Part shown: positions 1 through 8,501 of the stretch, one piece after another
Position numbering within the stretch: position 1 is the stretch's first letter
Layout: each line of letters opens with the position of its first letter
Source of the DNA: an uncultured Collinsella sp.
GTDB lineage: Bacteria > Actinomycetota > Coriobacteriia > Coriobacteriales > Coriobacteriaceae
NCBI GenBank assembly: GCA_900542325.1
Contig: UQMY01000023.1
Span: 1 to 40,369, forward strand
Length of the DNA stretch: 40,369 nucleotides
Direction: 5' to 3'
The notes under the pieces: model-generated
The model's input: only the letters and a program-made list of their open reading frames with translations
Told to the model about the DNA's origin: nothing
Databases searched by the model: none
Made by a program: the position numbers and the translations under genes

Positions 1-173
1 ATTTTCCGGTTCGACGAACAGCCGATCGTGTCAAATTTGGTCTAACAGAGCCTTTTCAAAAGCGTCCCCTTCATTTGCGAAAACGTCCACGCCTGGCCCA
101 ATTGTGTGCCCTGGCTAACACGCCCATGATAAGTTTCTTACGGTTAACTCTCAAGCCGTTAGAAAGGAATCTC

Positions 174-2001
174 ATGGCAAAGGGATCAAAAAAAGGAAGG
201 CGGCGGCATCGGCGAGCTACTTGCATATGCCGGTGACCGTAAATTCCTAACGTATTTGGGCATGGCCCTCTCGGCGTTCTCGCAGCTGTTGAGCTTTGGC
301 CCGTACGTGTGCATCTGGCTTGTTGCGCGAGACCTGATTGCCGTGGCGCCCAACTGGAGCGAGGCCGCCGACATCGCGATGTATGGTTGGTGGGCTGTTG
401 GTTTTGCCCTGGCAAGCATCGTGGTCTATTTCGTGGGACTCATGTGCACGCACCTGTCCGCGTTTCGCTGCGCGTCCAATATCCGCAAGGCTACGAGCGA
501 GCATCTGCTTAAGCTGTCGCTTGGCTACTTTGACACGCACGCCACCGGTGAGCTGCGCCGTATCGTAGACGGCTGTGCCGCTTCCACCGAGACGCTGCTC
601 GCACACATGCTGCCCGATATCGCCGGTGCCACCGCCATGGTCGTGGGCCTGCTTGTGCTGCTATTTGCCCTCGATTGGCGTTTGGGCGCGGCATGCTTAA
701 TCTCGGTCGTCGTTTCGTTTTGCGCCATGGCCACCATGATGAGCGGCAAGGGCGCCGAGTTTATGAAGGCTTACATGGGCGCGCTGGTCAAGATGAACAA
801 GACCGGCACCGAATACGTACGCGGCATCCCCGTGGTCAAGGTATTCCAGCAGACGGTCTACTCCTTTAAGGCGTTCCACGATGCGATCGCCGAATACGCC
901 GATATGGCGCAAAACTATGCGGGTACGTTTTGCCGGGGTCCGCAGGTGCTCAACCTTACTGCGCTCAACGGCCTTGTGGCATTTCTTTTGCCTGTGGCGC
1001 TGCTGCTGGCGCCGGGCGAGACGGACTTCGCGCACTTTATGGTCAATTTTACGTTTTACGCGATCTTTTCGGCCGTGGTGCCGACGGCCATGACCAAGCT
1101 TATGTTTGTGGGCGAGGCCTCTCAGATGAGTGCCGATTCGCTGGCTCGCATTCGAAGCGTCATGGGTTCCAAACAGCTCTCCGTGCCTGCCCAGCCCAAG
1201 CACTCCGCCGGTAGCGATGTGCGCTTTGAGGACGTGAGCTTTACGTACGAAGGTGCCGAAGCACCTGCCGTTAGCCATGTGAGCTTTAACGTTTCCGCGG
1301 GTAGCACCCTCGCCCTGGTGGGTCCCTCGGGCGGCGGTAAGTCGACCTGCGCAAGCCTGATCCCGCGTTTTTGGGATGTTTCCTCGGGTCGTGTGCTCGT
1401 GGGCGGCGTAGACGTTCGCGACATGGATCCGCACGAGCTCATGGACCAGGTCGCCTTTGTGTTTCAGACCAACCAGCTGTTCCGCCAAACACTTGCCGAT
1501 AACGTGCGCGCCTCCAAGCCTGGGGCCACTGACGACGAAGTGCGCGCGGCCCTCTCCGCAGCTCAGTGCGACGACATTGTGGCCAAGTTTCCACAGGGCA
1601 TCAATACCATGCTCGGTGCCGGCGGAGCATATCTTTCGGGCGGCGAGGTCCAGCGCGTGGCACTTGCCCGCGCGATCCTTAAAGACGCGCCTATCGTGGT
1701 GCTCGATGAGGCCACAGCATTTGCCGATCCCGAGAACGAGGCGCTCATCCAGCGTGCCTTTAGCAAACTGGCGGCGGGTCGCACGGTCATTATGATCGCG
1801 CACCGACTCTCGACTGTAGTGGGCGCAGACCAAATCGTGGTGCTCAACCAGGGCAGCGTGCAGGAGACTGGCACCCATGCCGAGTTGCTGTCCCAAGAGG
1901 GTCTGTATGCCAAGATGTGGGCCGAATACGAACAGGCCGCGAGCTGGAAAATCACTGCAGCGACCGCGGATGTCGCCGCCGCGAAGGGAGGCGAGGCCTA
2001 A
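174..2001 (+). CDS. ABC transporter permease/ATP-binding protein, first half of a heterodimer (apparent frameshift near start)
   Basis: This is a fused membrane and nucleotide-binding exporter subunit. The uninterrupted frame runs from TTG 256 to 2001 (581 residues). It has hydrophobic membrane segments, Walker A GPSGGGKST (about 356-364), signature LSGGE, Walker B VVLDEA and the switch histidine in AHRLS. The D-loop context is AFADPENE, a form I associate with YbtP/YbtQ and IrtA/IrtB siderophore-linked transporters; this link is inference. The only good ribosome site (AAAGGA, 164-168) serves ATG 174, which lies in a different frame and stops at 234-236. Removing one A from the A7 run at 188-194 joins the frames and gives a normal 608-residue protein, so 174 is taken as the true start. 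The next gene follows directly at 2002. The gene is functional only if the run slips, varies or is a sequencing error. Confidence 0.75.
188..194 (+). other. A7 homopolymer at frameshift site
   Basis: Seven A residues lie five codons after ATG 174. With six A the reading frame continues as MAKGSKKEGGGIGELLAYAG and enters the transporter frame. With seven it ends at TGA 234-236. A run of this kind is a classic site for polymerase slippage, phase variation or sequencing error. Confidence 0.7.
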
Positions 2002-3759
2002 ATGTTCGCCTCATTCCAAAAGAAGTATTTCCTATCCGATAAAGGCGTCGCCGGCGTAAAACGCGGCATTTTCTGGACCACGCTCACTAATCTCATTACC
2101 ATGGCCGGCATGGGCTTATTGTTCCTGGTCATGGCCGGTTTTGTCGAACATCTCGCCACCGGTGCCGACCTGCCGGATGCCCTGCCGATTGTGGGCGGCC
2201 TCCTGGTCTTTTTCGTGTTGCTTTTTGCCTCTAACTGGCAGCAGTATTACTACACCTACTGCATCTTTTACGAGGAGTGCGGCAAGCAGCGTGTGGAGAT
2301 TGCCGAGCGCTTACGCAAGCTGCCGCTGTCGTTTTTTGGCCGTCGTGATCTGGCCGATTTAACCGAGACCATCATGGGCGACGTCCAGGCCATGGAGCAC
2401 GCCTACAGCCACGTGCTGGGAGAGCTTTGGGGTGCCATCATCGCAAGCGCCATTGTGTTCGTGGCGTCGCTGTTCTTTTGCTGGCAGCTGGCGATCGCGG
2501 CGTTTTGGAGCGTGCCCGTGGCCTTTGCCGTGCTGTATCTGACACGCGGCCCCATGACCCCGGTGTTCGACCATGTGCGCGCCGAGAAGGTCAAGGTTAC
2601 CGAGGCGATCCAGGAGACGCTCGACTGCGTGCGCGAGATCCGCGCCACCAACCAGGAGACTCATTATCTTGAGGGGCTCAACGCCGTGATCGATGCCGAG
2701 GAGCGCGAGACCACCAAAGGCGAGCTCGCCAATGGGCTTTTGGTCAACTCCGCCTTTGCCATCCTGCGCCTGGGGATTGCCACCACGTTGGTCACGGGCG
2801 CTGCGATGGTCGCCTCCGGCCAGGTCGACTTTTTGATGATGTTTGCCTTCCTGCTTATGGTGAGCCGCATCTATGCGCCCTTTGATCAGGCGCTGATGCT
2901 GATGTCCGAGCTGTTTGCCGCCGAGTCGTCGGCCAAGCGCATGCGTTCCATCATGGAAGAGCCCGTGGCGCGGGGCAGCGAGAAATTTGAGCCCGTGGGC
3001 CACGATGTGGTGTTCGATCACGTGGCATTTGGCTATGGTGCGGGCGAGGACGGCCGCGCCGGCGAGAAAGTTCTTACCGACGTGAGCTTTACCGCCAAGG
3101 AAGGCGAAGTTACGGCACTGGTCGGTCCTTCGGGTTCCGGCAAGTCTACGGTGAGCCGCCTGGCTGCGCGCTTTTGGGACGCCACCGAAGGCACGGTCAC
3201 CGTGGGTGGCGTGGATGTTGCGAGCGTGGATCCCGAGGTGCTGCTGCGCGACTACGCCATTGTGTTCCAAGACGTGCTGCTCTTTGACGACACGGTGATG
3301 GGAAACATCCGTCTTGGTCGTCGCGATGCCACCGATGAGGAAGTGCTTGCTGCCGCGCGTGCCGCCAACTGCGACGAGTTTGTGAGCCGCATGCCGCAGG
3401 GCTACAACACCATGATCGGCGAGAACGGCTCCAAGCTGTCCGGCGGTGAGCGCCAGCGCATCTCTATCGCCCGTGCGCTGCTCAAAGACGCGCCTATCGT
3501 GCTGTTGGACGAGGCGACGGCGAGCTTGGATGTGGAGAACGAGACCGTGGTTCAGCAGGCGCTCTCCCGTCTGCTTGCAGGTAAGACGGTTATCGTTATT
3601 GCCCACCGTATGCGTACGGTGGAAAATGCCGACAAAATCGTTGTACTCAAGGATGGTGTGGTTGCCGAGCAGGGCACTCCGGCGCAGCTCAAGGCGGCAG
3701 GTGGAGAATTCGCCCGCATGGTGGCGCTGCAAAAGGAAGCAGCTACCTGGCAGTTGTAA
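2002..3759 (+). CDS. ABC transporter permease/ATP-binding protein, second half of heterodimer
   Basis: This 585-residue exporter-type subunit has an N-terminal six-helix membrane domain (hydrophobic stretches from about residue 30 to 310) and a C-terminal ATPase. Walker A GPSGSGKST is at about 375-383, signature LSGGERQ at about 480, Walker B IVLLDEATASLD at about 500, and the switch histidine is in AHRMRTV. All catalytic motifs look intact. Its ATG follows the TAA of the preceding transporter gene with no gap, so the two are translationally coupled and almost certainly form a heterodimer. The substrate cannot be read from the sequence. A siderophore or metal-chelate role is possible given the partner's D-loop type and the metal ATPase downstream. 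Confidence 0.9.
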   Translation: MFASFQKKYFLSDKGVAGVKRGIFWTTLTNLITMAGMGLLFLVMAGFVEHLATGADLPDALPIVGGLLVFFVLLFASNWQQYYYTYCIFYEECGKQRVEIAERLRKLPLSFFGRRDLADLTETIMGDVQAMEHAYSHVLGELWGAIIASAIVFVASLFFCWQLAIAAFWSVPVAFAVLYLTRGPMTPVFDHVRAEKVKVTEAIQETLDCVREIRATNQETHYLEGLNAVIDAEERETTKGELANGLLVNSAFAILRLGIATTLVTGAAMVASGQVDFLMMFAFLLMVSRIYAPFDQALMLMSELFAAESSAKRMRSIMEEPVARGSEKFEPVGHDVVFDHVAFGYGAGEDGRAGEKVLTDVSFTAKEGEVTALVGPSGSGKSTVSRLAARFWDATEGTVTVGGVDVASVDPEVLLRDYAIVFQDVLLFDDTVMGNIRLGRRDATDEEVLAAARAANCDEFVSRMPQGYNTMIGENGSKLSGGERQRISIARALLKDAPIVLLDEATASLDVENETVVQQALSRLLAGKTVIVIAHRMRTVENADKIVVLKDGVVAEQGTPAQLKAAGGEFARMVALQKEAATWQL

Positions 3760-3767
3760 GAAGGGGC

Positions 3768-3784
3768 AAAGGGACAGTCCCTTT
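3768..3784. repeat. REP-like palindrome, GGGACAG family
   Basis: AAAGGGAC and GTCCCTTT flank a single A, 9 bp after the stop of the ABC operon. The core AAAGGGACAG recurs in the palindrome at 28031-28065 (read on the minus strand) and resembles that at 35377-35403. There is no T run, so a terminator role is doubtful. Confidence 0.5.
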
Positions 3785-3790
3785 CTCACA

Positions 3791-3846
3791 TTGACAATCG
3801 GTTACTCCGCATCGCTAATTTTCAAAAGGTTAGCCATGGCTGACCT
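3791..3846 (+). promoter_or_regulatory. Promoter with palindromic operator upstream of the metal ATPase genes
   Basis: TTGACA (3791-3796) lies 17 bp before GCTAAT (3814-3819), a good sigma-70 promoter with a start near 3826. Directly at the start is a 20-bp near-perfect palindrome, AGGTTAGCC AT GGCTGACCT (3827-3846, one mismatched pair). The half-site AGGTTAG resembles DtxR/IdeR/MntR boxes, although the spacing is wider than the classical box. It is probably a metal-responsive repressor site (inference). Confidence 0.5.
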
Positions 3847-3954
3847 AGATAGTTAGATAAAATTGAGATATTTCAAAAGCGTGCTCGAGCAAACTTATTT
3901 ACTCGGGTGCTGAGGCACCGTGCCGCGTCCAATGCGGCAAAAGGGAGAAGCAAC

Positions 3955-4200
3955 ATGAAGAAGTCGACGTTCAATACCCTGCTTGTCGGTGGCGGTTTTC
4001 TGCTTGGCACGGCCGGCATCAAGCTGCTTACCAGCGCTCCGGTCAAGAATGCCTGCGTGCAGGGTATCGCGTGTGGCATGCGCATCAAGAACGGCTACCA
4101 GGACATGGTCGAGCAGGCCAAGGCTAATGTCGACGACATGGTTGCCGAGGCTGCTTACATCACCCAGAGCGAGGCCGCTGCTGACGAGGCAGCCGAGTAA
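3955..4200 (+). CDS. Small DUF6110-type protein paired with metal ATPase
   Basis: This 81-residue protein starts at ATG 3955 behind AAGGGAGAAG. The upstream in-frame start at 3907 is less likely because it has no ribosome site. The N-terminus (TLLVGGGFLLGTAGIKLLTS) is glycine-rich and hydrophobic, probably one membrane helix or anchor. It is followed by a short amphipathic, acidic tail. The pattern matches my memory of DUF6110 proteins, which sit just before heavy-metal P-type ATPases in Firmicutes and Coriobacteria. The ATPase starts 18 bp downstream. The function is unknown; it may be a small regulatory or assembly partner of the pump. Confidence 0.7.
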   Translation: MKKSTFNTLLVGGGFLLGTAGIKLLTSAPVKNACVQGIACGMRIKNGYQDMVEQAKANVDDMVAEAAYITQSEAAADEAAE

Positions 4201-4218
4201 CGCTCCCAGGCACAAACT

Positions 4219-6294
4219 ATGAGATTCTCGATTATCAGCGAGATCCCCGGCAGGACCCGTCTTCAATTGGCGGGTCCTGTGCCAGAGAGCGATCTCGATG
4301 CACTTCTTAAGCTCAGCGGCGATATCGACGGCGTGCACAAGGTGCGCGTCTATGGCCGTATTGGCCAGATGGCGCTCGAATACGACGAGCCACGTCGCGC
4401 GAGCGTGCTCGACGCCTTGGGCGCACTCGATGCTCAAGCTATCGCTGATGCCAAGTCGGGCTATGTGATGCAGCTTGAGCCGCGCAAGCACAAACTCGTT
4501 ATGGACCTGGCGACACTCGTCGGCGCCCACTACGCGCGCCGCTGGTTCTTGCCGACGCCTCTGCGTGCGGTGTTTGTCGTGGCCGGTTACATGGCATTTT
4601 TGCGCGCCGCCCTTCATGAGCTGGCGCAGCCGCGCCTGACCGTTCCCGTGCTCGACGCTTCGGCCATCGGTATCTCGTTTGTCAAACGTGATGTCGATAC
4701 CGCGGGCCAGACGATGTTCCTGCTCAATGTGGGCGAATTGCTCGAGGACTACACACGCGCCATGAGCGAAAACGAGCTCATCAACTCGCTGCTCGACGTG
4801 CCTGATAAGGCACAAAAAGTGGTCGGCGACACCGAGGTGAGCGTTGCCGCCACCGAGCTTGAGCCCGGCGATCTGGTCGCCGTGCGCACTGGCATGTCCA
4901 TTTGCATCGACGGTGTTGTCGAGCAGGGGAGCGCTATGGTCAACCAGGCGACCCTGACCGGCGAGCCGCTGGCCGTTGAGCGCAGCGTGGGCGACGACGT
5001 GTTCGCCGGTACCGTCGTGGAAGACGGCAGCATCTTGGTGCGCGTGCGCGCCAACACGGCGCAGACCAAACTGCGCTCGATCGTCTCGCTCGTGCAGACG
5101 GCCGACTCGCTCAAGTCCGAGGGCCAGTCGCATATGGAGGACCTCGCCAACAAGATCGTCCCGTGGAACTTCCTGCTCGCGGGCCTGGTTGCGCTCACCA
5201 CGCGCAGCCTTATCAAGACCTCGGCGGCGCTGATGGTCGACTACTCGTGCGCACTCAAGCTCACGGGTTCCGTCGCCGTCATGACCGCCATGAGCGATGC
5301 CGCCAAGATGGGCGTCATGGTCAAGGGCGCGAAGTACTTTGAGTCGTTTGCCAAGGCTGACACCATCGTGTTTGATAAGACCGGCACGCTTACCGAGGCG
5401 CAGCCGCGCCTGGCTTGCGTGCTGACGACAGATGGCTGGAGCAAGGACGAGGTCCTGCGCCTTTCCGCTTGCTTGGAGGAGCATTTCCCGCATCCGGTGG
5501 CGCGTGCCGTGGTCAACGCCGCCCTCGAGCGCGGGCTCGAGCACCGCGAGCGCCATGCCGCGGTCGAGTACATCGTGGCGCACGGCATCGCTTCGTCCAT
5601 CGAGGGGCGTCGCGCCATTATCGGTTCGGCGCACTTTGTATTTGAGGACGAGGGTGCGCAGCTCGAGTCCGACATCAAGGAGCAAATCGAGCTCCAGATG
5701 CAAGGCCTGTCGCCGCTGTATCTGGCGGTCGACGGCAAGGTCGTCGGCGTGCTCGGCATCGAGGATCCGCTCAAGCCCGGCGTCCGTGAGGCCATCGCCG
5801 ACCTACATGCGCTGGGCGTCAAGCATGTCGTTATGCTCACGGGCGATTCGGAGCGCACGGCCGAGCGCATTGCGCGCGAGGCGGGTGTCGACGAGTTTAA
5901 GGCCGAGCTGCTGCCCGAGGACAAGTACGCCTATGTGGAGCGCATTAAGGGTGAGGGGCGCCACGTTGCCATGGTGGGCGACGGCGTCAACGATTCGCCG
6001 GCGCTCGGTTTGGCCGACGTGGGCTTGGCGATGGGTGGCGGAAGCGACATCGCCAAGGAGGTCGCCGATATCATCCTGACCGATACGGATCTTGCCGCGA
6101 TCGTGCGCCTGCGCCGCATGAGTCAGGGTCTCATCGACCGTCTGACGAGCTCCTATTCTAAGGTGATGCTCACCAACTCAGCGCTCTTGGCGCTGGGCAT
6201 TACCGGCGCGATTACCCCGCAGGCGTCGTCGCTGCTGCACAACGGCTCGACGATTGCCTACAGCCTGAGCAACGCCAAGGCATATCTGCGTTAA
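4219..6294 (+). CDS. Heavy-metal-translocating P1B-type ATPase with YSC in place of CPx
   Basis: This 691-residue membrane pump moves metal ions at the cost of ATP. Visible motifs are an N-terminal HMA-like fold without a CxxC metal site (starting IISEIPGRTRLQLAG), the actuator LTGEPLA at about 245, phosphorylation site DKTGTLT with D386, H425-P426 of the nucleotide-binding domain, and GDGVNDSPAL at 587-596. In the membrane helix where most family members have CPC or SPC, this protein has YSCALKL (342-344), a variant subgroup. The missing CxxC and altered CPx motif make the metal unpredictable; iron, manganese or zinc are all possible. It is co-transcribed with the small protein upstream and probably controlled by the palindrome at 3827. 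A terminator follows at 6319. Confidence 0.92.
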   Translation: MRFSIISEIPGRTRLQLAGPVPESDLDALLKLSGDIDGVHKVRVYGRIGQMALEYDEPRRASVLDALGALDAQAIADAKSGYVMQLEPRKHKLVMDLATLVGAHYARRWFLPTPLRAVFVVAGYMAFLRAALHELAQPRLTVPVLDASAIGISFVKRDVDTAGQTMFLLNVGELLEDYTRAMSENELINSLLDVPDKAQKVVGDTEVSVAATELEPGDLVAVRTGMSICIDGVVEQGSAMVNQATLTGEPLAVERSVGDDVFAGTVVEDGSILVRVRANTAQTKLRSIVSLVQTADSLKSEGQSHMEDLANKIVPWNFLLAGLVALTTRSLIKTSAALMVDYSCALKLTGSVAVMTAMSDAAKMGVMVKGAKYFESFAKADTIVFDKTGTLTEAQPRLACVLTTDGWSKDEVLRLSACLEEHFPHPVARAVVNAALERGLEHRERHAAVEYIVAHGIASSIEGRRAIIGSAHFVFEDEGAQLESDIKEQIELQMQGLSPLYLAVDGKVVGVLGIEDPLKPGVREAIADLHALGVKHVVMLTGDSERTAERIAREAGVDEFKAELLPEDKYAYVERIKGEGRHVAMVGDGVNDSPALGLADVGLAMGGGSDIAKEVADIILTDTDLAAIVRLRRMSQGLIDRLTSSYSKVMLTNSALLALGITGAITPQASSLLHNGSTIAYSLSNAKAYLR

Positions 6295-6318
6295 CAGACG
6301 TGTTCACCCACGTTATCT

Positions 6319-6364
6319 GGCCTGCGCCCAGACGGCATCGGTGTCGTCCGGGCGCAGGCCTTTT
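6319..6364 (+). terminator. Rho-independent terminator after metal ATPase
   Basis: An 11-bp stem GGCCTGCGCCC/GGGCGCAGGCC is followed by TTTT. It separates the ATPase operon from the toxin-antitoxin promoter. Confidence 0.8.
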
Positions 6365-6368
6365 GCAT

Positions 6369-6415
6369 TTGACCATGTGCTAGCTTCTTTATATAGTGGT
6401 GCTAGCAGGGCTAGC
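6369..6415 (+). promoter_or_regulatory. Toxin-antitoxin promoter with three GCTAGC operator sites
   Basis: TTGACC (6369-6374), 17 bp, then TATAGT (6392-6397). The palindromic hexamer GCTAGC occurs at 6379-6384 in the spacer, and at 6401-6406 and 6410-6415 just downstream. Repeated short palindromes over a promoter are typical of ribbon-helix-helix antitoxin autoregulation (inference). Confidence 0.6.
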
Positions 6416-6436
6416 AATTGAAGGGAGCGGGTCAAC

Positions 6437-6790
6437 GTGGGTGCTGTTAGCGGCATGGCGCAGGTGAACGTTCGCGTGGATCGCCAGGTCAAGGACCATG
6501 CGGAGGAAGCGTTGCGGCTTTCGGGCGGGTCACTGCCCGAGCTCATCAAAAAGGTGGTGGCCAAGGTCGCGCAGGGCGGCGGGCAGTGCGAGGAAGTGCT
6601 TGCGGCCATCGGCGACCGGCGGCAGACCGTCGCGTCCGATACTCCGTTCGCCGCATCATGGGCGGTGGCAGACCGGCTTTATGCAAATCTGGGCATCGCT
6701 ACGTCGCCCGTATCCGACGATCGCGATTGGGACACAATCTATTCCGAAGCCATGGACGAGCGCTATCGCCAAAAGGGGATGATCCTGTGA
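6437..6790 (+). CDS. Antitoxin, RelB/DinJ-like ribbon-helix-helix
   Basis: This 117-residue protein starts at GTG 6437 behind GAAGGGAGCGG; ATG 6455 is an alternative. The N-terminal part (AQVNVRVDRQVKDHAEEAL) has the strand-helix-helix pattern of RelB/DinJ DNA-binding antitoxins. The C-terminal part (DWDTIYSEAMDERYRQKG) is the kind of acidic tail that wraps a toxin. The stop overlaps the toxin start by four bases (GTGA), so translation is coupled. It probably represses its own promoter through the GCTAGC sites. Most RelB/DinJ antitoxins pair with RelE-type toxins, so pairing with a PIN protein is slightly unusual. Confidence 0.75.
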   Translation: MGAVSGMAQVNVRVDRQVKDHAEEALRLSGGSLPELIKKVVAKVAQGGGQCEEVLAAIGDRRQTVASDTPFAASWAVADRLYANLGIATSPVSDDRDWDTIYSEAMDERYRQKGMIL

Positions 6791-7302
6791 GCGGAGCCCC
6801 TCTTAAGATCATGGTGGATGCCAACGTTTGGGTCGATTCGTTTTGCGCCGACCATGCCGAGTCGCTCGCTGCTCGTGCCTTTATTGGGCAGGCGGCGGAG
6901 GCAGGGGCATTGATGTTCTTTCCGGTGCATATCGCCAAGGACGTGCTGTACGTTGTCCAACACGAGCTGAAGCGTAGCGTTCTTGCCAGTGGGGGAGCGC
7001 TCGACGAGGCATCTGCCCGTGCAATTGGCGATGCGGCGCTGGCGTTTGTTCGGAACATGACCGAAAACGCCACGGCCGTGGGTGCAGATGCGTCGGACCT
7101 TTGGCTGGCCGACAAATACTTAGCGCTCCATCGCGATTACGAGGACAACTTGGTACTCGCCGCATGCAAACGCGCGCAGGTCGATTACTTGGTGACCAAC
7201 GATCGCAAGCTGCTCGAACATGCCGATCTTGCAGCAAAGATCCCGCGCCAAATGATGCCGATTCTTGCTTTGGCCAAACGCGGCAGCGCGGTTATCGGTT
7301 GA
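6787..7302 (+). CDS. PIN-domain ribonuclease toxin
   Basis: This 171-residue protein starts at GTG 6787, overlapping the antitoxin stop. The PIN fold is marked by the first acidic residue in IMVDANVWVDSF, a central conserved acidic region (ADASDLWLADKYLALHRDYEDNLVLAACKRAQ) and the strand DYLVTNDRKLL near the end. Such proteins are Mg-dependent endoribonucleases, usually VapC toxins that cleave tRNA or rRNA; the target here cannot be predicted. The length is somewhat greater than the usual 130-140 residues. The gene is followed by a strong hairpin at 7315. Confidence 0.8.
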   Translation: MSGAPLKIMVDANVWVDSFCADHAESLAARAFIGQAAEAGALMFFPVHIAKDVLYVVQHELKRSVLASGGALDEASARAIGDAALAFVRNMTENATAVGADASDLWLADKYLALHRDYEDNLVLAACKRAQVDYLVTNDRKLLEHADLAAKIPRQMMPILALAKRGSAVIG

Positions 7303-7314
7303 CGCGAACTGTTT

Positions 7315-7351
7315 GCGGGCCCCTTGGACGACGATGCGCCAAGGGGCCCGC
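7315..7351. terminator. Hairpin between convergent genes
   Basis: A perfect 13-bp stem GCGGGCCCCTTGG/CCAAGGGGCCCGC with an 11-nt loop lies between the PIN gene (plus) and the minus-strand gene ending at 7361. The T runs are weak on both sides, but position and strength suggest a shared terminator. Confidence 0.6.
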
Positions 7352-7360
7352 GTCTGCTAT

Positions 7361-7795
7361 TTACAAAAGCTCGGCCTTGATGGCGGGACTTTCTGCGAGC
7401 TGCTCGGCTGCCTTTTCGTCGGAGCTGTCGAGTGCTGCCAGACTGCGGTAGACCCACTCGTTGACCTGGGTGTTCTTGACGCCTGCGGTCTGCATAAGGG
7501 CGCCTACCTCGCGGATTGCTGCGAGCAGATCGGCTTTGGGACCCGCGAGCTCGACCTCGATGCCGTGGTAGGCGGCCACGCCGCGGTTCTCACTCACGTG
7601 GTCGATAAAGCCCTCGACGGTCTCAAGCTGCTGGGCGAGTGCTGCATCATCGTCAGCGTCCAGCGCAACAAGGGCGTTCGAAACCGTGAGGGCGGGATGT
7701 CCGCAGGGGACAAAGCCTTCGATGACATCCATAGCTTCGGTAATGGTTGAGCCCAGGCCTGCGAGGGCATTGACGAGTTGCTGCTTGGTATCCAT
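7361..7795 (-). CDS. Hypothetical protein
   Basis: This 144-residue cytoplasmic protein has an AAAGGA ribosome site before its ATG at 7795. It is rich in alanine and acidic residues, mainly helical by appearance, with no signal peptide, membrane segment or catalytic motif that I can recognise. It contains a CGHPALTV turn and a short strand-like stretch AAYHGIEVELAG near the middle. It stands alone between the toxin pair and tmRNA and converges with the toxin. I do not recognise the family. Confidence 0.65.
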   Translation of the reverse strand: MDTKQQLVNALAGLGSTITEAMDVIEGFVPCGHPALTVSNALVALDADDDAALAQQLETVEGFIDHVSENRGVAAYHGIEVELAGPKADLLAAIREVGALMQTAGVKNTQVNEWVYRSLAALDSSDEKAAEQLAESPAIKAELL

Positions 7796-8034
7796 AACGG
7801 TCCTTTCGACGGGTCAATTTTGCTTGGCGAAAATATACGTGACGCGATCGGTAACAAAAGTGCGAAGTATGGTGCACATTAGGGTCTTCACAGCTCGTGC
7901 ATAGAACAGCTGTCCGCTTTCAGAACGTGGTAAGATAACACTCCACAAGCGGGGCTTGCCCTGCATGTTCCTTGAAAAGTCGACGGCTGTTGGGTGCTTT
8001 TGTGCCCGATGCCATCCAGACTTTCCCAGCATTC

Positions 8035-8398
8035 GGGGGCGACTGGTTTCGACACGATAGCTCTGAGAGAGGAAGCAAGCCGAGGTCTCCTCGCCTCGTT
8101 AAACAGGGGTACCGTCAAATTGAATTGACAACAACTCTTCTTTTGAGCCTATGGCTCTCGCTGCTTAATTTATAGCGGCGCGTCAACCCGGTGATTTCTC
8201 CGACACCGGCGCGACGTCATTTTAGGGGAATGCTCCTGCGCACGTAATCGGTATGGCGCAGGCTAAGACCGAACCGGTTAGGACGCCGCGAGCGTGTCGC
8301 TGCGCGCAAAGTGTCCGAGACAAAACCAGCGACTGAGCTTGGAGATGCCAATCAGGGGGCTTTCGTGGACCGGAGTTCGATTCTCCGCGCCTCCACCA
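8035..8398 (+). ncRNA. ssrA: Transfer-messenger RNA (tmRNA)
   Basis: The 5' end GGGGGCGACTGGTTTCGAC and the 3' end, a T-arm GGAGTTCGATTCTCC followed by acceptor strand CGCCTCC and ACCA, are diagnostic. The acceptor stem GGGGGCG/CGCCTCC pairs over 7 bp with one G-U. The length is 364 nt. The tag reading frame (8127-8168) encodes DNNSSFEPMALAA then TAA. An in-frame TGA sits two codons before the presumed resume codon GAC, which is harmless because the tag has no initiation codon. tmRNA rescues stalled ribosomes and marks products for ClpXP. A possible -10 TAAGAT lies at 7930-7935. Confidence 0.95.
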
Positions 8399-8408
8399 AT
8401 AGTTACAA

Positions 8409-8440
8409 GCAGGTAGAGAAGTGTCTCTACCTGCTTTTTT
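8409..8440 (+). terminator. ssrA: Rho-independent terminator of ssrA
   Basis: An 11-bp perfect stem GCAGGTAGAGA/TCTCTACCTGC with loop AGTG is followed by TTTTTT, 11 bases after the tmRNA CCA end. Confidence 0.92.
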
Positions 8441-8452
8441 ATTACATATAGA

Positions 8453-8501
8453 TACCGCGGAGAATCGAACTCTGTGCAGGGCGCGGGCGTAAAGAAAACG
8501 C
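8453..8501. repeat. 49-bp direct repeat, copy A, carrying an inverted ssrA 3'-end-like piece
   Basis: It matches 8666-8714 at 47 of 49 positions. Its reverse complement contains GAGTTCGATTCTCCGCG, identical over 17 nt to tmRNA positions 8373-8389. It starts 12 bp after the ssrA terminator. Confidence 0.8.
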
